The notes under the pieces: model-generated
Told to the model about the DNA's origin: nothing
The model's database searches: none
What the model saw: only the letters and a program-made list of their open reading frames with translations
Part shown: positions 1-12,693 of the stretch, piece after piece
How positions within the stretch are numbered: position 1 is the first letter of the stretch
Layout: each line of letters starts with the position of its first letter
Made by a program: the position numbers and the translations under genes
Assembly (NCBI GenBank): GCA_000697335.1
Contig: JNEM01013115.1
Coordinates: 1-24,517 of the forward strand
DNA length: 24,517 nucleotides
From: Conidiobolus incongruus B7586
Taxonomy: Eukaryota > Entomophthoromycota > Entomophthoromycetes > Entomophthorales > Conidiobolaceae
Direction: 5' to 3'

Positions 1-1384
1 TATTTTAGATTATAAATTATATTTATAAAAAAACAAATATAATATATAAAAAGACTTAATATAATACTTATATAATAAGTCAATATTAAAATTAAATATT
101 GTACTAATTCTTTATAAAGAAATAAATCAATATAAGTATATTAGATTCCAAAATAAATAGTATCAATTAAATATAATATTAATAGATATAGTTTTAATTT
201 TAGAGTTATAATGAAAATTAGAAAAATAATAAGAATTTAAAGAAAAAAAAACACTATATTTATTAGCTAAGTTTACGTTATTAATATTATTAAATTATTT
301 TTAAAAGTATAATTTATTAAATTAATTTAGAATTAATTCAATTATATAGAATTATATATAAGAATTTTAAGAACTAATCTCTTAAAATAGATTGAATTTT
401 TAATTTAAAATTTTTATAGTTAAAAAGTCTTATTTTCTTATCATTATGAAATTATTCCTATTTAAGATCTTAGAACAATAATAAAAAATAAAGTATCCTA
501 CTTAATATTCAAAGCAATACAGTGAATAACCAATTGATACAATAAAATTTGGGTAAAATATAACTTAAATCCAATAAAACATAATTTGGTTAATTAACAA
601 ATCAAATGGAAATTATTTTGAATTTTTGTTGATTTTAAAGATTATATCAGAACCAGTCAATTTAATGAAATATCAATAGAGTTATTTGTGGATACCTGCA
701 TCTTTATATTAATCAAATTAAAAAGTGATTCCATTGAGAATTAAAACTTAACAACTTGTTCATCAATTTTACTGACTTAGGGGTAGATATTACCCGGAAT
801 CTAGTCCATATAAAACTTTAACATTTTGGACAAAGTTTATCCTGTTCTTTATAATATGAAATTAAAATAAATATTCCTTCTCAAGATTGAGATTTATACC
901 ATTTTAAAAAATTATGTTTAAGTACTAATATTGTAGACAAAAATTATTGATTCATAATATTAAAATACCATTAATTTATATTGTTATAATAAAATAATGA
1001 AAAAATATTATATATATATAAAGTATTCAATAGTTGAAAATCTAATATTTTCACAATATAATCATATTTAAAAATAATTTATTAATAAAATCAATTATGA
1101 TTAGAATACATATTTTGATGATTGATACAAATATTTAGAATTAAAAAAAATTCAATATAAATATAAAGATTGATAACATCTTGTTAATAAGTTTTAAAAA
1201 GTACAAAGTAATAATTTTTTTCCCATATTTTCTATACAAAAACTGTTAAATTTTGGTTAATTAATTTAACCAAAGAACAAGATTATAAAAATTTTGTATA
1301 ACAAACTTATATCAGCATAGAATAAAATAATGAAGTTGGGTATTTTGCGTAATTTAGGATTCTTGAATTTTACCATATCAAGCT
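1..1384. other. AT-rich spacer, no gene seen
   Basis: Very AT-rich sequence with dense stops in all frames. Base composition becomes less extreme from about 480 to 900 and again from about 1320, which may mark very old decayed coding DNA, but no frame is open long enough to support a gene. The only distinct structure is a short perfect hairpin at 1252-1274, listed separately. Confidence 0.7.
1252..1274. repeat. Perfect 9-bp hairpin
   Basis: TTTGGTTAA at 1252-1260 pairs exactly with TTAACCAAA at 1266-1274 across a 5-base loop. It lies about 110 bases before the first supported codons of the relic gene at 1385-2932. A stem of this length with four G/C pairs is uncommon in such AT-rich sequence, but no T-run or other partner gives it a role. 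It could be chance. Confidence 0.4.
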
Positions 1385-2932
1385 AAGTTTTAGAATTGAA
1401 AAATGGAAAACCATTGCATATTAGCATTTCCCACGTCTTGCAAAGTAGATCGCGCAATATATATTTACCTAAAATTAATTATCATGACATCAGAGTTTTC
1501 AAATATATTTTCTTTCAATGAATTAATTCAAGAAATTTACATAAGGATATAATGTCACGCATTACTCTTTAGGAGATTTTCGTATGGATTTGAAATCATT
1601 GAAAATGATTAATTCTTAAAAAAACCAAATATTTACTGGTTCCCAACATATGAAACTTAGTTGCTTAAATTAATGACCAGTTTTCTTATTTAATAATTTT
1701 AACAAACTCAAACACAGGTCTAATGATTTGAGATTTTATGAATATGAGTAGCATTCATTATATTACAAAACATTCGGTATAAATGATGATCGGTTTCCAA
1801 TCTCTGATATGCGCTAAAAGAGTACATTAACAATTAAGAGTAAATTTGAAGCTACAACCGCCGAAATCTATAATTTTCAAAGATTTTAGCATGCTATAAT
1901 TGACCTAGTTATCAAGCTTTATCAATTTTCTTGTATTGTAAAGCCTTTAACAAAAGTAAGAGAATCCTACACAGTCCGACCAGTTAAAAGTTAATTGGGC
2001 ATACCAATATGAGACTGGATATTGATAATACTTATATTGGATTGGAAATTCTAAGGATTTATCATATCACATTTCTACTATGTGTCCAATTTTACATGAA
2101 AAATCACCCATTTTACCAAAAGATCTCGAAAAAATTTTTAGATAGCTGTACTTAAGTGTTTTATATTGCATTCAGATTCATGGTTCATTTCATACCTGAT
2201 TTGGCTATTAATAAGTTACAACATTTGCAAAAATTACTCAACGAAGGATAATTAGATGATATTATTTGAGATTGCTTGGCCAATATCAATTTAAATGAAT
2301 CCTTTAAGCCATTCAACGTCAATAATGTTGAATATTCAGTGGAATCTACTACAGTGAGCAATGAGAATTTTAATTTATTCAAATGGGCTACTGAAGAAAA
2401 TATTTTAAATTAATCTTATACCAAGTTTTTACTACCTTGAAAAAGATATGTCAGTATTTATGGATCTGTCCAACCTAGTGCACCTATTTTAGTTATACCA
2501 TACTTTTTAGATCATCATAGAAATGCTTTGTTGATTAACGAAAATAGAATTGGTGATTTATCAATTGGCACACAGATGATTTTGATTCAATTTACCAAAA
2601 ACACCACACTGACAGATCTTAACGATATTATATTAAAGTTGAAATCATGTAAATATAAATTAATCACTAGATTTAGTACCAAGCGCAAGGCTCTAGCCGC
2701 TGATCTAATAGAAACATATCCCTCAACTGCTCCATCTTGCAGAACTAGTTGTCCTGCTAAACAATTCGAGGTCCCTTGTGAACTCAAGCATTTTTTACTT
2801 TTAGACGAATGTATGTCCTCAATCAATTGTGATTTAATTAAGGCATATATTATTGCTATCGTTTTCATTATATATATTGTAAGAGGAGGAGATATTTTTA
2901 GTTACAATAAAATTTATCACAAACAAAAATAG
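1385..2932 (+). pseudogene. Relic of an unrecognised protein gene
   Basis: One reading frame (position 1496, 2180 or 2528 as codon start) is much poorer in stops than expected. From 1890 to 2932, about 348 codons, I count seven in-frame stops, and 2441-2932 has none at all (164 codons). 1385-1700 is also stop-poor in the same frame, while 1700-1890 is not. The gene is therefore broken, with no frame change needed across its best part. Local G+C is well above the surrounding DNA. The final third holds a cysteine-rich stretch (six Cys between about 2737 and 2832) followed by a hydrophobic run around 2839-2880 that could be a C-terminal membrane anchor. I do not recognise the family. A faint resemblance of the 2540-2660 stretch to the last strand-helix-strand of polysaccharide deacetylases is too weak to name it. 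Open frames on the other strand here (2185-2382 and 2587-2868) look like antisense shadows. It could be a host gene or an old element-derived gene. Confidence 0.5.
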
Positions 2933-5914
2933 AATAAAATAAATAATTTCATTTATATTATAGATATTAAAAAATTAAAAAATAAAATAAAAATTATTTA
3001 TTATTTTGAATTTAAAAATTATTATATAAATTCTCAACTTTATAAAAAAAATAAATATTTATTATTTTTATAATCAAATTTTAGGGATAGATCTTTCCGA
3101 ATCAATGAAAACCAATATCCTTACAAAAAAACTAATTACTATATTTGAAATATAAAAATAATTAATTCGAAGTTGAAATTTATGAAAATATTAAATAAAT
3201 TGAAAATAAGGTCTAATCCACATTAATTTATATTGGGAAATCAAATAAAAATATATACAATAATTTTAATTGGTGAAATTAATATTTTAGTAACATCAAA
3301 TTGCATTTGAGTTTTATTGTAATACATATTAAACTTCTTTTTATAATTCTTATGCAATATTATGGTACAATTTAGCAGATGTCTGATTGTATTTATTATC
3401 CCCTTTATTTTTTAATAGGTTTTACACATTATAATATATCTTAAGGTCAAAAAATATTTAGAATGGATAACTCTGTGAATTCTAAAATGATACAAATAAC
3501 CAATATGATCCTTATAATAAAAATTTAAAAATAGATCGTGATTATAATATTTTTTTGCTTTCCCAAAATATATATTAATAAGTTTACAGAACATTGCACT
3601 TATATTTAACATTACCAACCATTGATTCTGACTTTATCAATATCAAATTTTAATATTGGAATATGTATAAAAAGACCAGATATATTAATAAATATATTGA
3701 ATTATCAAAAATATATAATATTTCTTAATTATTATCTATTAGATTATATATATTCAAATATATTTTTAATCTTTGAATTTATAATATTAGGACTATCAAA
3801 CAGTTAAAAAATAGTTATGGTTGTATAAAATGAAAATACTTTGATTATCAAAATCAGGTAAATATTAAAAGCCAAATATATACAGATTGAACTTAAAAAT
3901 AAGAATTTATTTTAATTAAATATTGTAACAAAGTTTGTATTATCTTAATTGGGTTAAGTTTACATATCTTAATAGTTTAACTTAAATCAAGCTTATTAAT
4001 TAAAACTCTTTTATCAGTGAATATGTTGTATTTTAAAAATACCCATCTATCTAGATTTGATAGTTAGGTTTATATTACCCCCTCCTTATGGTGTATTTAT
4101 TAGTCTATAATCAAGTGATACTCTTTAGCTCCTTTATTAAAACTTATTCCAAAACCTGCATCACTCACTGAATAAATTATTTAAACTCTAAAGTGTCAAA
4201 ATTAATAAGAAAAAGTTTTTTCTCTGAATATTCTGCTATAATATCTCAATAATAATTTTTAAGACATATAGTCCTGGTATATTAAAGAGCAGGATTAATA
4301 AATAATTAACTAAATCATATTATGAGTACTTTTCTAACCACAATCTTTGTTTCCCAAAACTTATTAAAACTCAACAAATATATAATTATCACTGAAATTT
4401 AATTATCCTATAAATGTTAATGGAGTTTAAATTTATTTTGGTTATTGATAAATGAATGGTGTATTAGCCATTCAAAATACTTATATTATGAAATTTAAAG
4501 TACATTTTAATAAAAACTAATTTTAATTTAATTAAGGTTTTGATTTGTTTTATATATTTAAATAAAAAATACCAACTTGTTAGTCTTGGATATTTGTTAA
4601 GTATTTATAATAATAGTATCAATTAATTTATATTGGTAATTGTATCATTGTGGTTAAATGAATTCTTTCTAATATCAAAATATTATATTCATAATTTTAT
4701 AATGGTATTTTCAATTTTGGTAATTAACAGTTTAATAAAGTTCCTATGATAATTTTTATAGTAAAAATATTATAATATTAGTATAACCAATATTTTCAAG
4801 TTTTATTTAAACTTTCCTATTATTAATTCAAGATCCATTATTTACTTAGAATAAATATAAATAAAATAATTTATGGGTTTTATTAAATAATATATTGGGC
4901 ACATAAACTCATTTATATCAATTGCTAAATTTTATGTTTACAAAATAACGACATAAAGATTAATCTTTACTTAGCTTAAAAAGAAATAGCTTTAAAATAT
5001 CAAAACTTCCATTATATAATATTCCAAATCCTCTTGAGAAATTATCCTATTTTTTATATAAAAAATATTAAAAATTATGAAATACAACCTAACCGATTCC
5101 CGTGTGTTAAGTTTAAAGATTTTTTTCAAACTATAAAAATATTCATTAACTCTTTCAAAATTATGTATAGGATGCTCTATTTGCTTCTGACTTATAAAAA
5201 TACAAAATACCAAACGTGTTGAAGTCTTTAAAAATAATTTGTAATATATAAAAGGCTATTTTATGATATTAGAAAATTAACCTCTTTTACTGTACTATTA
5301 ATGTAATTTAGAATAAGATGGTTGATAATAAATTAACTAAATAGTTGATTCAGTGAATGTTATAATCTACCAATTACTATTGCCTTAACTATCCAATCGA
5401 GATCTAAACTTAATTTTGAAATCCAACAATAATATTTTTTAGAAGGATAAATTGAAAAAGCACTTGGAAGTAATATTGATTTTATTAAAGAATTTTAAAA
5501 CAATATTTAAAAAAATCAATATTTAATAATTAATCATTAAATTCAAATGAATATAATATAATTGTAATTTTTTGATGTTATTTTTTCAATAGTTATTAAA
5601 TATACTACCAATATTACAAATCTCTATTTTGAACTTCATTTTAAATTATAAATATATAACATATAAAGAATTTATCACTTCCAATTCAATATAATATCTA
5701 TTTTTTATTAAATTATTCAAATAATTGACAATGATAAAAAAGAAAAAATTTGATATTAGATTTCAAAAAATATGGTTGAGGAAATTTTCAATAAGAAAAT
5801 AATAAGAATTAGCAATATGAGTATATTCAATTGCAATATTAACTATTTGATATATTCAATAAAACTATTTATTTTGATTCAACTGATAAATTTCGTTTGA
5901 ACTATCGTCTATAT
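2933..5914. other. Long AT-rich spacer, no supported gene
   Basis: Mostly extremely AT-rich. Open stretches of 60-73 codons at 3412-3618 (-), 3622-3807 (+), 4992-5213 (-) and 5034-5222 (+) are about what chance gives over this much sequence. They have low-complexity Ile/Tyr/Asn/Lys-rich translations and no recognisable motif. Slightly less AT-rich islands near 3380-3620, 4040-4180 and 5000-5220 may be the last traces of dead genes, but nothing can be named. The last 50 bases hold an AATAAA on the minus strand (5868-5873), which would suit the 3' end of the aminopeptidase gene that follows. Confidence 0.6.
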
Positions 5915-6997
5915 TTATGATTGAGTAATTTCCACTAGAAAACCAATTGCCACCTTACAGAATTCTTTGAAATATTCAAAGTCGATATCTTCGATATTAT
6001 CCTTATCAGAATGATAACTACTGGGTAATATAGGCTCTGTAGCTATCGTGGTCCTATAACCTCTTTCATAATATGATGCATGGTCGGAGCAAGCATAACC
6101 GCATTTCTTTACTTCAATATCATATTTTGTATAAGTACGAATCAACAATCTAACCAATTTGTTTAAGTCAGGATCAGTATAATCACTTAGTACCGCAATA
6201 CTATTAACACCAGAAGCGCGATACCCGACCATGTCCTGTTGCATCATAGCTACAACTTTCTTATTTTGCTCCTTATATTCTTGGGCAATTGCTTGGGAAC
6301 CTAATAATCCAGCTTCCTCTGCTGAAAAGAATTGGAACTCAATGGTCCTCTTAGGTTTGAATCCAGATTCAATTAAACTCTGCAAAACCTCAAACAAGAG
6401 CGCAACTCCAGTCCCATCATCATCAGCTCCTGGTGATCTTCCTTCCTCAGGGTCTTCTTTATTAATCGAGTCTAAATGAGCTCCTAGTACGACAAGCTCA
6501 TCAGGAATATGAGTTCCATTTAAACGGACAATGATGCTTGGTTGCTTCCAAGGATGACGAAATTCATCAACGCTAATGGCACCTTTATAATTCTTCGAAA
6601 TTGATTTAGCATGGTTTTTAATAAATAACGCCGCTTCTCTTCCAGGTTGAGATTTATAATATCTTGTGTGGAAACTTGACAAATTGGTGATGAAGTTTTT
6701 AGCTCTATTAATATTAAGTTTGGAGTGGGCACGCTTGGTATATGTGCTATATTTAATTTCATTTGGAACTTTAAATTTATCTTCATCTTTTAATATTTCT
6801 GATTCAAATTTTTTATCTGTTATATCAAAGAAATGAGTTTGAGTTCTAATCAATTGGTATTTTTCTTGCATTGTAACCCAAATAGGAGCTTCTAAATCAT
6901 CCAATTTAATTAATCTCTTTCCCTCATTATTACTAGCTAATTCGTTAGCATTAAGAGATACTATGAATAAATTTAAAATTAAATAAAATAATTCCAT
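5915..6997 (-). CDS. Secreted M28 zinc aminopeptidase (paralog A)
   Basis: A 360-residue secreted metallo-aminopeptidase of family M28 (leucine aminopeptidase type), predicted to release N-terminal residues from extracellular peptides. The ATG at 6997 starts a typical signal peptide: hydrophobic residues 3-16, likely cut after NA at about residue 18. A has -3 in the start context. A propeptide-like segment follows to about residue 100, then the catalytic domain. The two-zinc site is complete by family comparison: H174 in GAHLDS, bridging D192 in PGADDDG, general base E227 and ligand E228 in SAEE, D255 in QQDM, and H329 in SYHS. The pair C299/C303 in CGYACSDHA matches the family's active-site disulfide. 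Length is normal for the secreted fungal subfamily and there is no intron. The stop is TAA at 5915-5917, and AATAAA lies 42 bases beyond. It is the most divergent of the three intact copies; the dead copy at 9200-9640 resembles it most. The substrate residue cannot be told from sequence. Confidence 0.95.
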   Translation of the reverse strand: MELFYLILNLFIVSLNANELASNNEGKRLIKLDDLEAPIWVTMQEKYQLIRTQTHFFDITDKKFESEILKDEDKFKVPNEIKYSTYTKRAHSKLNINRAKNFITNLSSFHTRYYKSQPGREAALFIKNHAKSISKNYKGAISVDEFRHPWKQPSIIVRLNGTHIPDELVVLGAHLDSINKEDPEEGRSPGADDDGTGVALLFEVLQSLIESGFKPKRTIEFQFFSAEEAGLLGSQAIAQEYKEQNKKVVAMMQQDMVGYRASGVNSIAVLSDYTDPDLNKLVRLLIRTYTKYDIEVKKCGYACSDHASYYERGYRTTIATEPILPSSYHSDKDNIEDIDFEYFKEFCKVAIGFLVEITQS

Positions 6998-9199
6998 TAT
7001 ATTTAGTGATTGTTTATAAAGATATTGTATGGTAAGGAATTAGAAAATAGGTATATTTATATTCTCTGATTTATAATATATTCTCATATATTTTTGACAA
7101 ATGATTATTTTTGGAAGAAAATATTAATAAAAAAATTAAAATGATTATTTTTATAAACTGCGATCTTATAATAAAAATATGTAGAAAACTTTGCTTTTTT
7201 ATAATATTTTTTTATTAATTCGGTAAATTATTATAATATTAGATCTTAAATTTGTTAAACAATCAAAATTGAACTATTCCAAAGCAGCGAATAAAAAAAT
7301 TACTAATAATTATTACAATTTAGCGATTAATTTATTTTGAGCAACTATTACCCAACCTAATTACTGGTTTGACAAACTTAATTATCACATAATAACAATA
7401 TCTATAGTTAAAATATTGTTTTGTATTAGAATCTTTTATAAAATATTTTCAATATTTTTAATGTTTCTTGAATAATCTAATATATCAGAAGTAAAAGATA
7501 TTCAATTGAATTAAAGGATTGATTTATATTTTTCACAAAATTATATTGAGTATTAATATAATTTTAATAAAAATTGGAATTTTGTTTAAATGATTAAATC
7601 ATAATAATATATTAATATTAATTTAAAAACCAGGGGTAATTTCCTATATTGATGGTTTTTCTCAGTTTGAAATTCCAAGTATTTAATAAAAAAATATATA
7701 AATTAAAATTTTTATAAAAATGTTATAAATATTAAATAACATATTTATATACTTATTCATACATAGATTAAACTATTTTTTACGGTTTAAAGGATTAAAA
7801 TTTTAATATATTTGAATTAATTAGATTATTTTTTAAAATATTATATATCTTTTATTAAGGTTTTATTTACAGATTAATATATTTTAAATAGATCATATAG
7901 TAAATAATATAATAATAATAAACTATATTCAAGTAGATTGATAAGTTTGTAAAAAAAAATAAAGTAATTTATACAATATTATATTAAATATTTCTAAATA
8001 TGTTACTTATGTAGAATTAATAATTATTATTATATAGCTGAATTTATTTCATTGAAAATCTTATATTTTTTTATATTTAATTACGGTTTAAAATATGGTG
8101 TAATTTTTTATGTTTTTATAATTAAAAAAATTATATATTAAGATTAAATAATATTTAAATTTTAATGATTGTTTTATATAAATAAATTTATTTTATTATG
8201 ATAATTATTATATAATTGCAATATAAAATTAAATTTAAGAAGTGATCATTTTCTTTAAATTTTTAATATTAATGAAATATATTTATTTCAAATATTTAAC
8301 TAAAAAAATTTTATAATTTGTTTAAATATATTATTTTTATCTTATTAAATTATATAAAAATATAAAGCATTTTATTTTTAAGAAAATCCAATATTATAAT
8401 ATTAACAAAAATATAATTAAACAAATAATACAAAATCTTAAAAGTAATTTAGAAATTGAAATAATTGTTTAATAATAACTTTTTGATAATGGATATTAAC
8501 CATAATATTATAAATATATATAATAATTTTTTAATAAAACTAACTTTTGAATACCATAATTATTATCTTTTACAAACCTTTTTTATTAAAAAATTAAATA
8601 ATATCTTAAGTATATATTATTTAAGATAAGGTAAATTATTAAAATACCTTTGGATAATTAATAAACATTCTTTTCTCCTTTAAATATTTTATTTGTTTTT
8701 TAGCAAACCTTTAATTATTATTATTTTATCAAATTTAAGGTTTTACTTTTGACTATAGTATTATATTCCATAAAATAAATTTTATACCTTTATTAATATT
8801 AATTTCAATAAAATTCAAAATAAAAATTAAATTAAAAATAATTATTATTTGAATATATTCCAAATATGAGTTTATATTGACTGCAATATTAATAGTAAAA
8901 AAATATTTTAACTCCATAATCAAACCATTCTAATCTTGAATAATATTTAATTTTTTTTCTAATTTGTTAAAATTTTATATATTAAAATGCTAAATATTAA
9001 TAAATCCTCTAATTAAATAATCTAACCTAGTATTGTTTTTATATGGGCTTGATTGATAATATGGTAAAAATATAAGTGATTAAAAAGTTCAAATTATGGA
9101 AATATATTATTGAATTTAATAAGATTATAAATAGTTATAGTAGTTTAACTAGTACTTCAATATGATTTACAGTTAGTTTAAATCAAAATTGAACTTATT
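6998..9199. other. AT-rich spacer upstream of paralog A
   Basis: About 2.2 kb of almost pure A/T with no supported gene. The first 100 bases must hold the promoter of aminopeptidase A. A TATA-like run at 7013-7020 lies close to the start codon, but such runs are everywhere here. At 7625-7660 AAAAACCA and TGGTTTTT form an 8-bp inverted repeat around a short, less AT-rich patch. The last part (about 9139-9156) may hold a trace of the C-terminal half of the decayed aminopeptidase, with codons resembling the LVKLL segment, but the catalytic C-terminal motifs are not visible. Confidence 0.6.
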
Positions 9200-9640
9200 T
9201 GAAAAATTTAATTTCATCAAAAACATTTTCGAAATAATTTACCTGGCAATTTGTGAATTGATCCAGATGATATTAATCATAGTAGTCAGAATACTTGAAC
9301 TATGATTAAAATTTGCTTGTAGCACAGTAGGAGTTGTATAATATTTCTTTTGGAAAATTAATAGTTTTTCGCAAGGGAAATATCAAGTTTTGTTTATGCA
9401 CTTTCAGTTTGGGTTCTTTATCTATTATCACTTTCAGCAAACCCATCAGAATTTTCAATCTCAAAATATCTTTCAGTTCTATGGGAAATGTGAGTACCAG
9501 TTTGGATGAGATTAAGATAGTTTTGTTTGTTGAACTATTTGAGAGATTCTGATTGTGACAAGAATTAGTTTCAGTTCGTTATTTTCAAATATTTCACTTA
9601 CACTAAGAAATACTATAAATAAATTTATCAATAACCAAAT
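9200..9640 (-). pseudogene. Decayed fourth M28 aminopeptidase, 5' half
   Basis: Read on the minus strand, this island of higher G+C matches the N-terminal half of its neighbours. The signal-peptide stretch (LFIV) is at about 9605-9630. A segment like KLIxV is near 9560-9575. The conserved GTH of the propeptide is encoded at 9490-9498, and a QTE-A-----LDI---AKN segment like that of B and C lies at 9370-9420. A YYTTPT segment matching the YNTTTG region begins near 9343. Weak matches to the HPW-Q and PDEI segments reach about 9200. At least one frame change separates the signal-peptide part from the GTH part, and several in-frame stops follow. The zinc-binding half is missing or unrecognisable, so it cannot make an active enzyme. 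An opposite-strand open frame (9334-9552) is a shadow. The signal-peptide region is most like paralog A, so it was probably a close sister of A. Confidence 0.82.
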
Positions 9641-12600
9641 TTTACTCTAAATTGAAGTTATATGGAATTTGTATTATGAGGAATGAGTTGAATCATCTGT
9701 TTATATTGTTCATCTCATATAATATTTTCAGTTCTTGAATTTTGATTATTAAACACCTAGTGATTTTATTTTATCACGAGATCCATTTTTAAATTCATAA
9801 ATTTTTCATTATAAATTAATTCATATTGTGGAACCTTTATTGGTTATATTCATATCAAAGTTGTTGAGCTTAAACGAAGAGATATTATTGAATCATTTGA
9901 TTTGAACAATTAATTCAATACAATTAATACATACTACTCATAAATTTGGTGGATTATAGTATCATCAATATGAAATATTCTATCAAAAATTATTTGATAT
10001 AAAATAATATTAATAAGAAATGTTAATAAACAACTTTTTTAAATATACTATATATATTATACCAAATAGATTACATGGTACCATATTTTTAAGTGTTTTT
10101 GACACTATTTTCTTCAAATACTAAATGAAATTCTTCAATTTATAGACTAATTTTAAGTGCAATTTATAAAATTAAACAAATTAGAAACTTATTCAAGTTA
10201 ATAAAAATAAAAATGAATATATTAGACGTATTTCATACTGAAGTCAACAGTTATTGTTATAGAGTGGATATATAAAACACGAAATTCCTTACAATTTTTA
10301 TTTTTACTCTACTTTTAATGATCTAATCAATTAAATATAATAATTGAGGTTGGAAAAGTAGTGTTTGAAATTAATATGAACTTAACGACGAAGCGTATGA
10401 AATTGTAAAATGTTAAAAGATTATAAATATTAAAGTAACAAAAACAAAAAAAATTAATTTATATATTAAATAATGTTATAAATATTATTATTATTTTGAA
10501 TATATCAACTTAATTATTATATATCACACTCTAGCTCAAATCAAACAATACTAAGATTTTGATAAAAATATAAAATAAATAATTCACTATCTTATATATT
10601 TTTTCATAATATTTGATTAGATATTAAACATGAAATATTTTGATTACTTTTCATCAAACAAGATAATGATATTCATTTATATTCAATTTAGAGTTTTAGA
10701 TGTTTTTCTTAAAAACAATCTATTAATAATAAAATATATGATTCTTAATCAAGAGATAAATTTGCCTGCTTATTAATTTTACATAACTTATATATTTGCT
10801 AGATCAGATAATTTTTCAATATTATTATTTTAAAATTCATTTAAATATAATTATAACTTTATTAGGTAAAATTTGATTTGATAAATATTTATAAATATAT
10901 ATATTACTATTTTATATAAGATGCTTAATATTGATTGATATAAAAATAATATAAAACAATTCCCAAAAATGGAAACAACAACATATTTAATTCATTCTTC
11001 ATATAGATCTGTTTTGATTTGATAAATCTAATTAATTTAGAAAGATCTATTATTATGTTATCAACTTTGGATTATATTTGGTATATATTTTCAATTTATA
11101 ATATTATAATGCCTATATTATATCCTATATTAGGTTAATTAATATCAAATACAATTTGTAACTTCAATAATCATTATATTATAGTTCTATTTTTGTATTT
11201 ATTGTTATTTATATATTATCCCAAACTTGAACAGGATAGTATTTCATTATTGCGACGAATTGTCATATGGTATTTATATTAATGAATATTTGATAGCCTT
11301 AATATATAGATTAGAAATTAGTGTGTAAATATTATTCATTCAATCCATATCAACATGTTATAATGATAATATATTAGCCAAATACTTTATTTGGTTTAAT
11401 ATGCTTGATGATTTTAGAAGGTGAGATTAAAACTTAAACGTTTTATTATATTTTGATGTTTAATGATATTATGAATATATTAATAATTTGGGATTACATA
11501 ATTTAGGAAATTGAATGATACTGTAAATGCTCATTACCATCAGTATTCGATTTATTAAATTGGCTTTTCTATCAATAAATTTGTATTAAGCAAACCCATT
11601 CAATACTGTAAAAGAAACAACAGCCATTGTAAAAAATTTATTATAATTATATTTCATCCACTCTACTCGGCAGACTTTGAATATGGATTAAAGATGTTAT
11701 TAATAATAAACTAACTTAGCAAAAACATATTTCTAATTTTAAACCAGCAGTAATATATATTGCCATTGAATTATTGTAGAGTATTGAGTATATTTTGTGC
11801 TTCCACTGTAACCTAATATTTGGAGATTTTAAATCAAATTACCTGAAATCCATCTTTTACAAATATTTTCGTATTATATATAAACTCATTCATTATCATT
11901 ATATACATATACACTTGCTCTTGAATTAGTATAACTTAATGAATTCCTCATATTATTATTGAAATTTAATTCTCAAAAAAGATTTTCATATTACTTTGTT
12001 TTAAATTTTTTAAAAAAAAGTTCAAAATAATATAAAAATCAAAATACAAATTTATTTTTAAATAAGTAATTAAGTATTTATCTCCAAAATTGGATAAAAA
12101 ATTATGTGATCTTAATTATTCAAATTTCGATTAAACTAATAAAAACTATATCATCTCTAATAAAATAATTATTATATTAAAGGGATATAAAACTATATTA
12201 TTTTAACAATTTTCAATTAATTATATAAATTTATTATTACAAAATTTAATTTTAATTTTTTAAAATTTTGAAAATTGACAGTATTTAATAATTAGTTAAA
12301 AATTAAAAATTATTAAATTACTTACCAATATTGCATTGATAAGTATATATCTTGAATTGAGAAAATATATATCTCAAAATTGCTACACTATATTTTTTTA
12401 GACATACCATTTAATCTTTCAAAAAGAATAATATAAGTATTATTCTGAATTTAAAAGTTCCAACATTTATTGAATATCAGATATTTTTCTAATATTTTTT
12501 TAAAATATTTTGATAATTAAAAATGGTTTTAATAGCAAAAAATAATAAGCAGGAAAAGATAATAAAATTATAAATTATAATATAAATATGTATTAATATA

Positions 12601-12693
12601 ATTATTTATTTGAAATATTATATCAAATTTAAATCATAATTGATTCACAAATATTTTTGTTTTGAGTTTTTAATTTTATTATGAAAAATTAAT
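9641..12693. other. AT-rich spacer, no supported gene
   Basis: Roughly 3 kb with no open frame worth reporting. Islands of milder composition at about 9700-9920, 10240-10400 and 11220-11860 are separated by nearly pure A/T. The island at about 9830-9910 has a 27-codon stop-free stretch on the plus strand, but that is too short to count. The islands may be fragments of dead genes, as at 9200-9640, but I could not match them to the aminopeptidases or the mariner. The final bases hold AATAAA on the minus strand (12675-12680), just beyond the stop of paralog B. Confidence 0.55.

Noticed and set aside
2185-2868. Two minus-strand open frames (65 and 93 codons)
   Set aside because: They are antisense to the stop-poor plus-strand frame of the relic gene and best explained as its shadows.
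1385-2932. Alternative genetic code reading TAA/TAG as Gln
   Set aside because: The three intact aminopeptidases encode Gln only with CAA/CAG, have no internal TAA or TAG and stop at the expected place (A ends in TAA), so the standard code applies and the relic is simply broken.
3412-3807. Adjacent short open frames on opposite strands
   Set aside because: 68 and 61 codons, low complexity, no homology recognised and no start context of interest. The DNA is slightly less AT-rich, so an old relic is possible but cannot be shown.
4992-5222. Overlapping open frames on both strands (73 and 62 codons)
   Set aside because: Lengths are near what chance gives in 24.5 kb, and the translations are Ile/Tyr/Asn/Lys-rich without motifs. 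Two antisense frames at one place usually mean neither is real.
6231-6786. Extra open frames inside aminopeptidase A
   Set aside because: One is antisense and one is another frame of the same strand. Both are produced by the conserved, higher G+C coding sequence of A.
9334-9552. Plus-strand 72-codon open frame
   Set aside because: It is antisense to the decayed aminopeptidase, whose minus-strand reading matches A, B and C in order.
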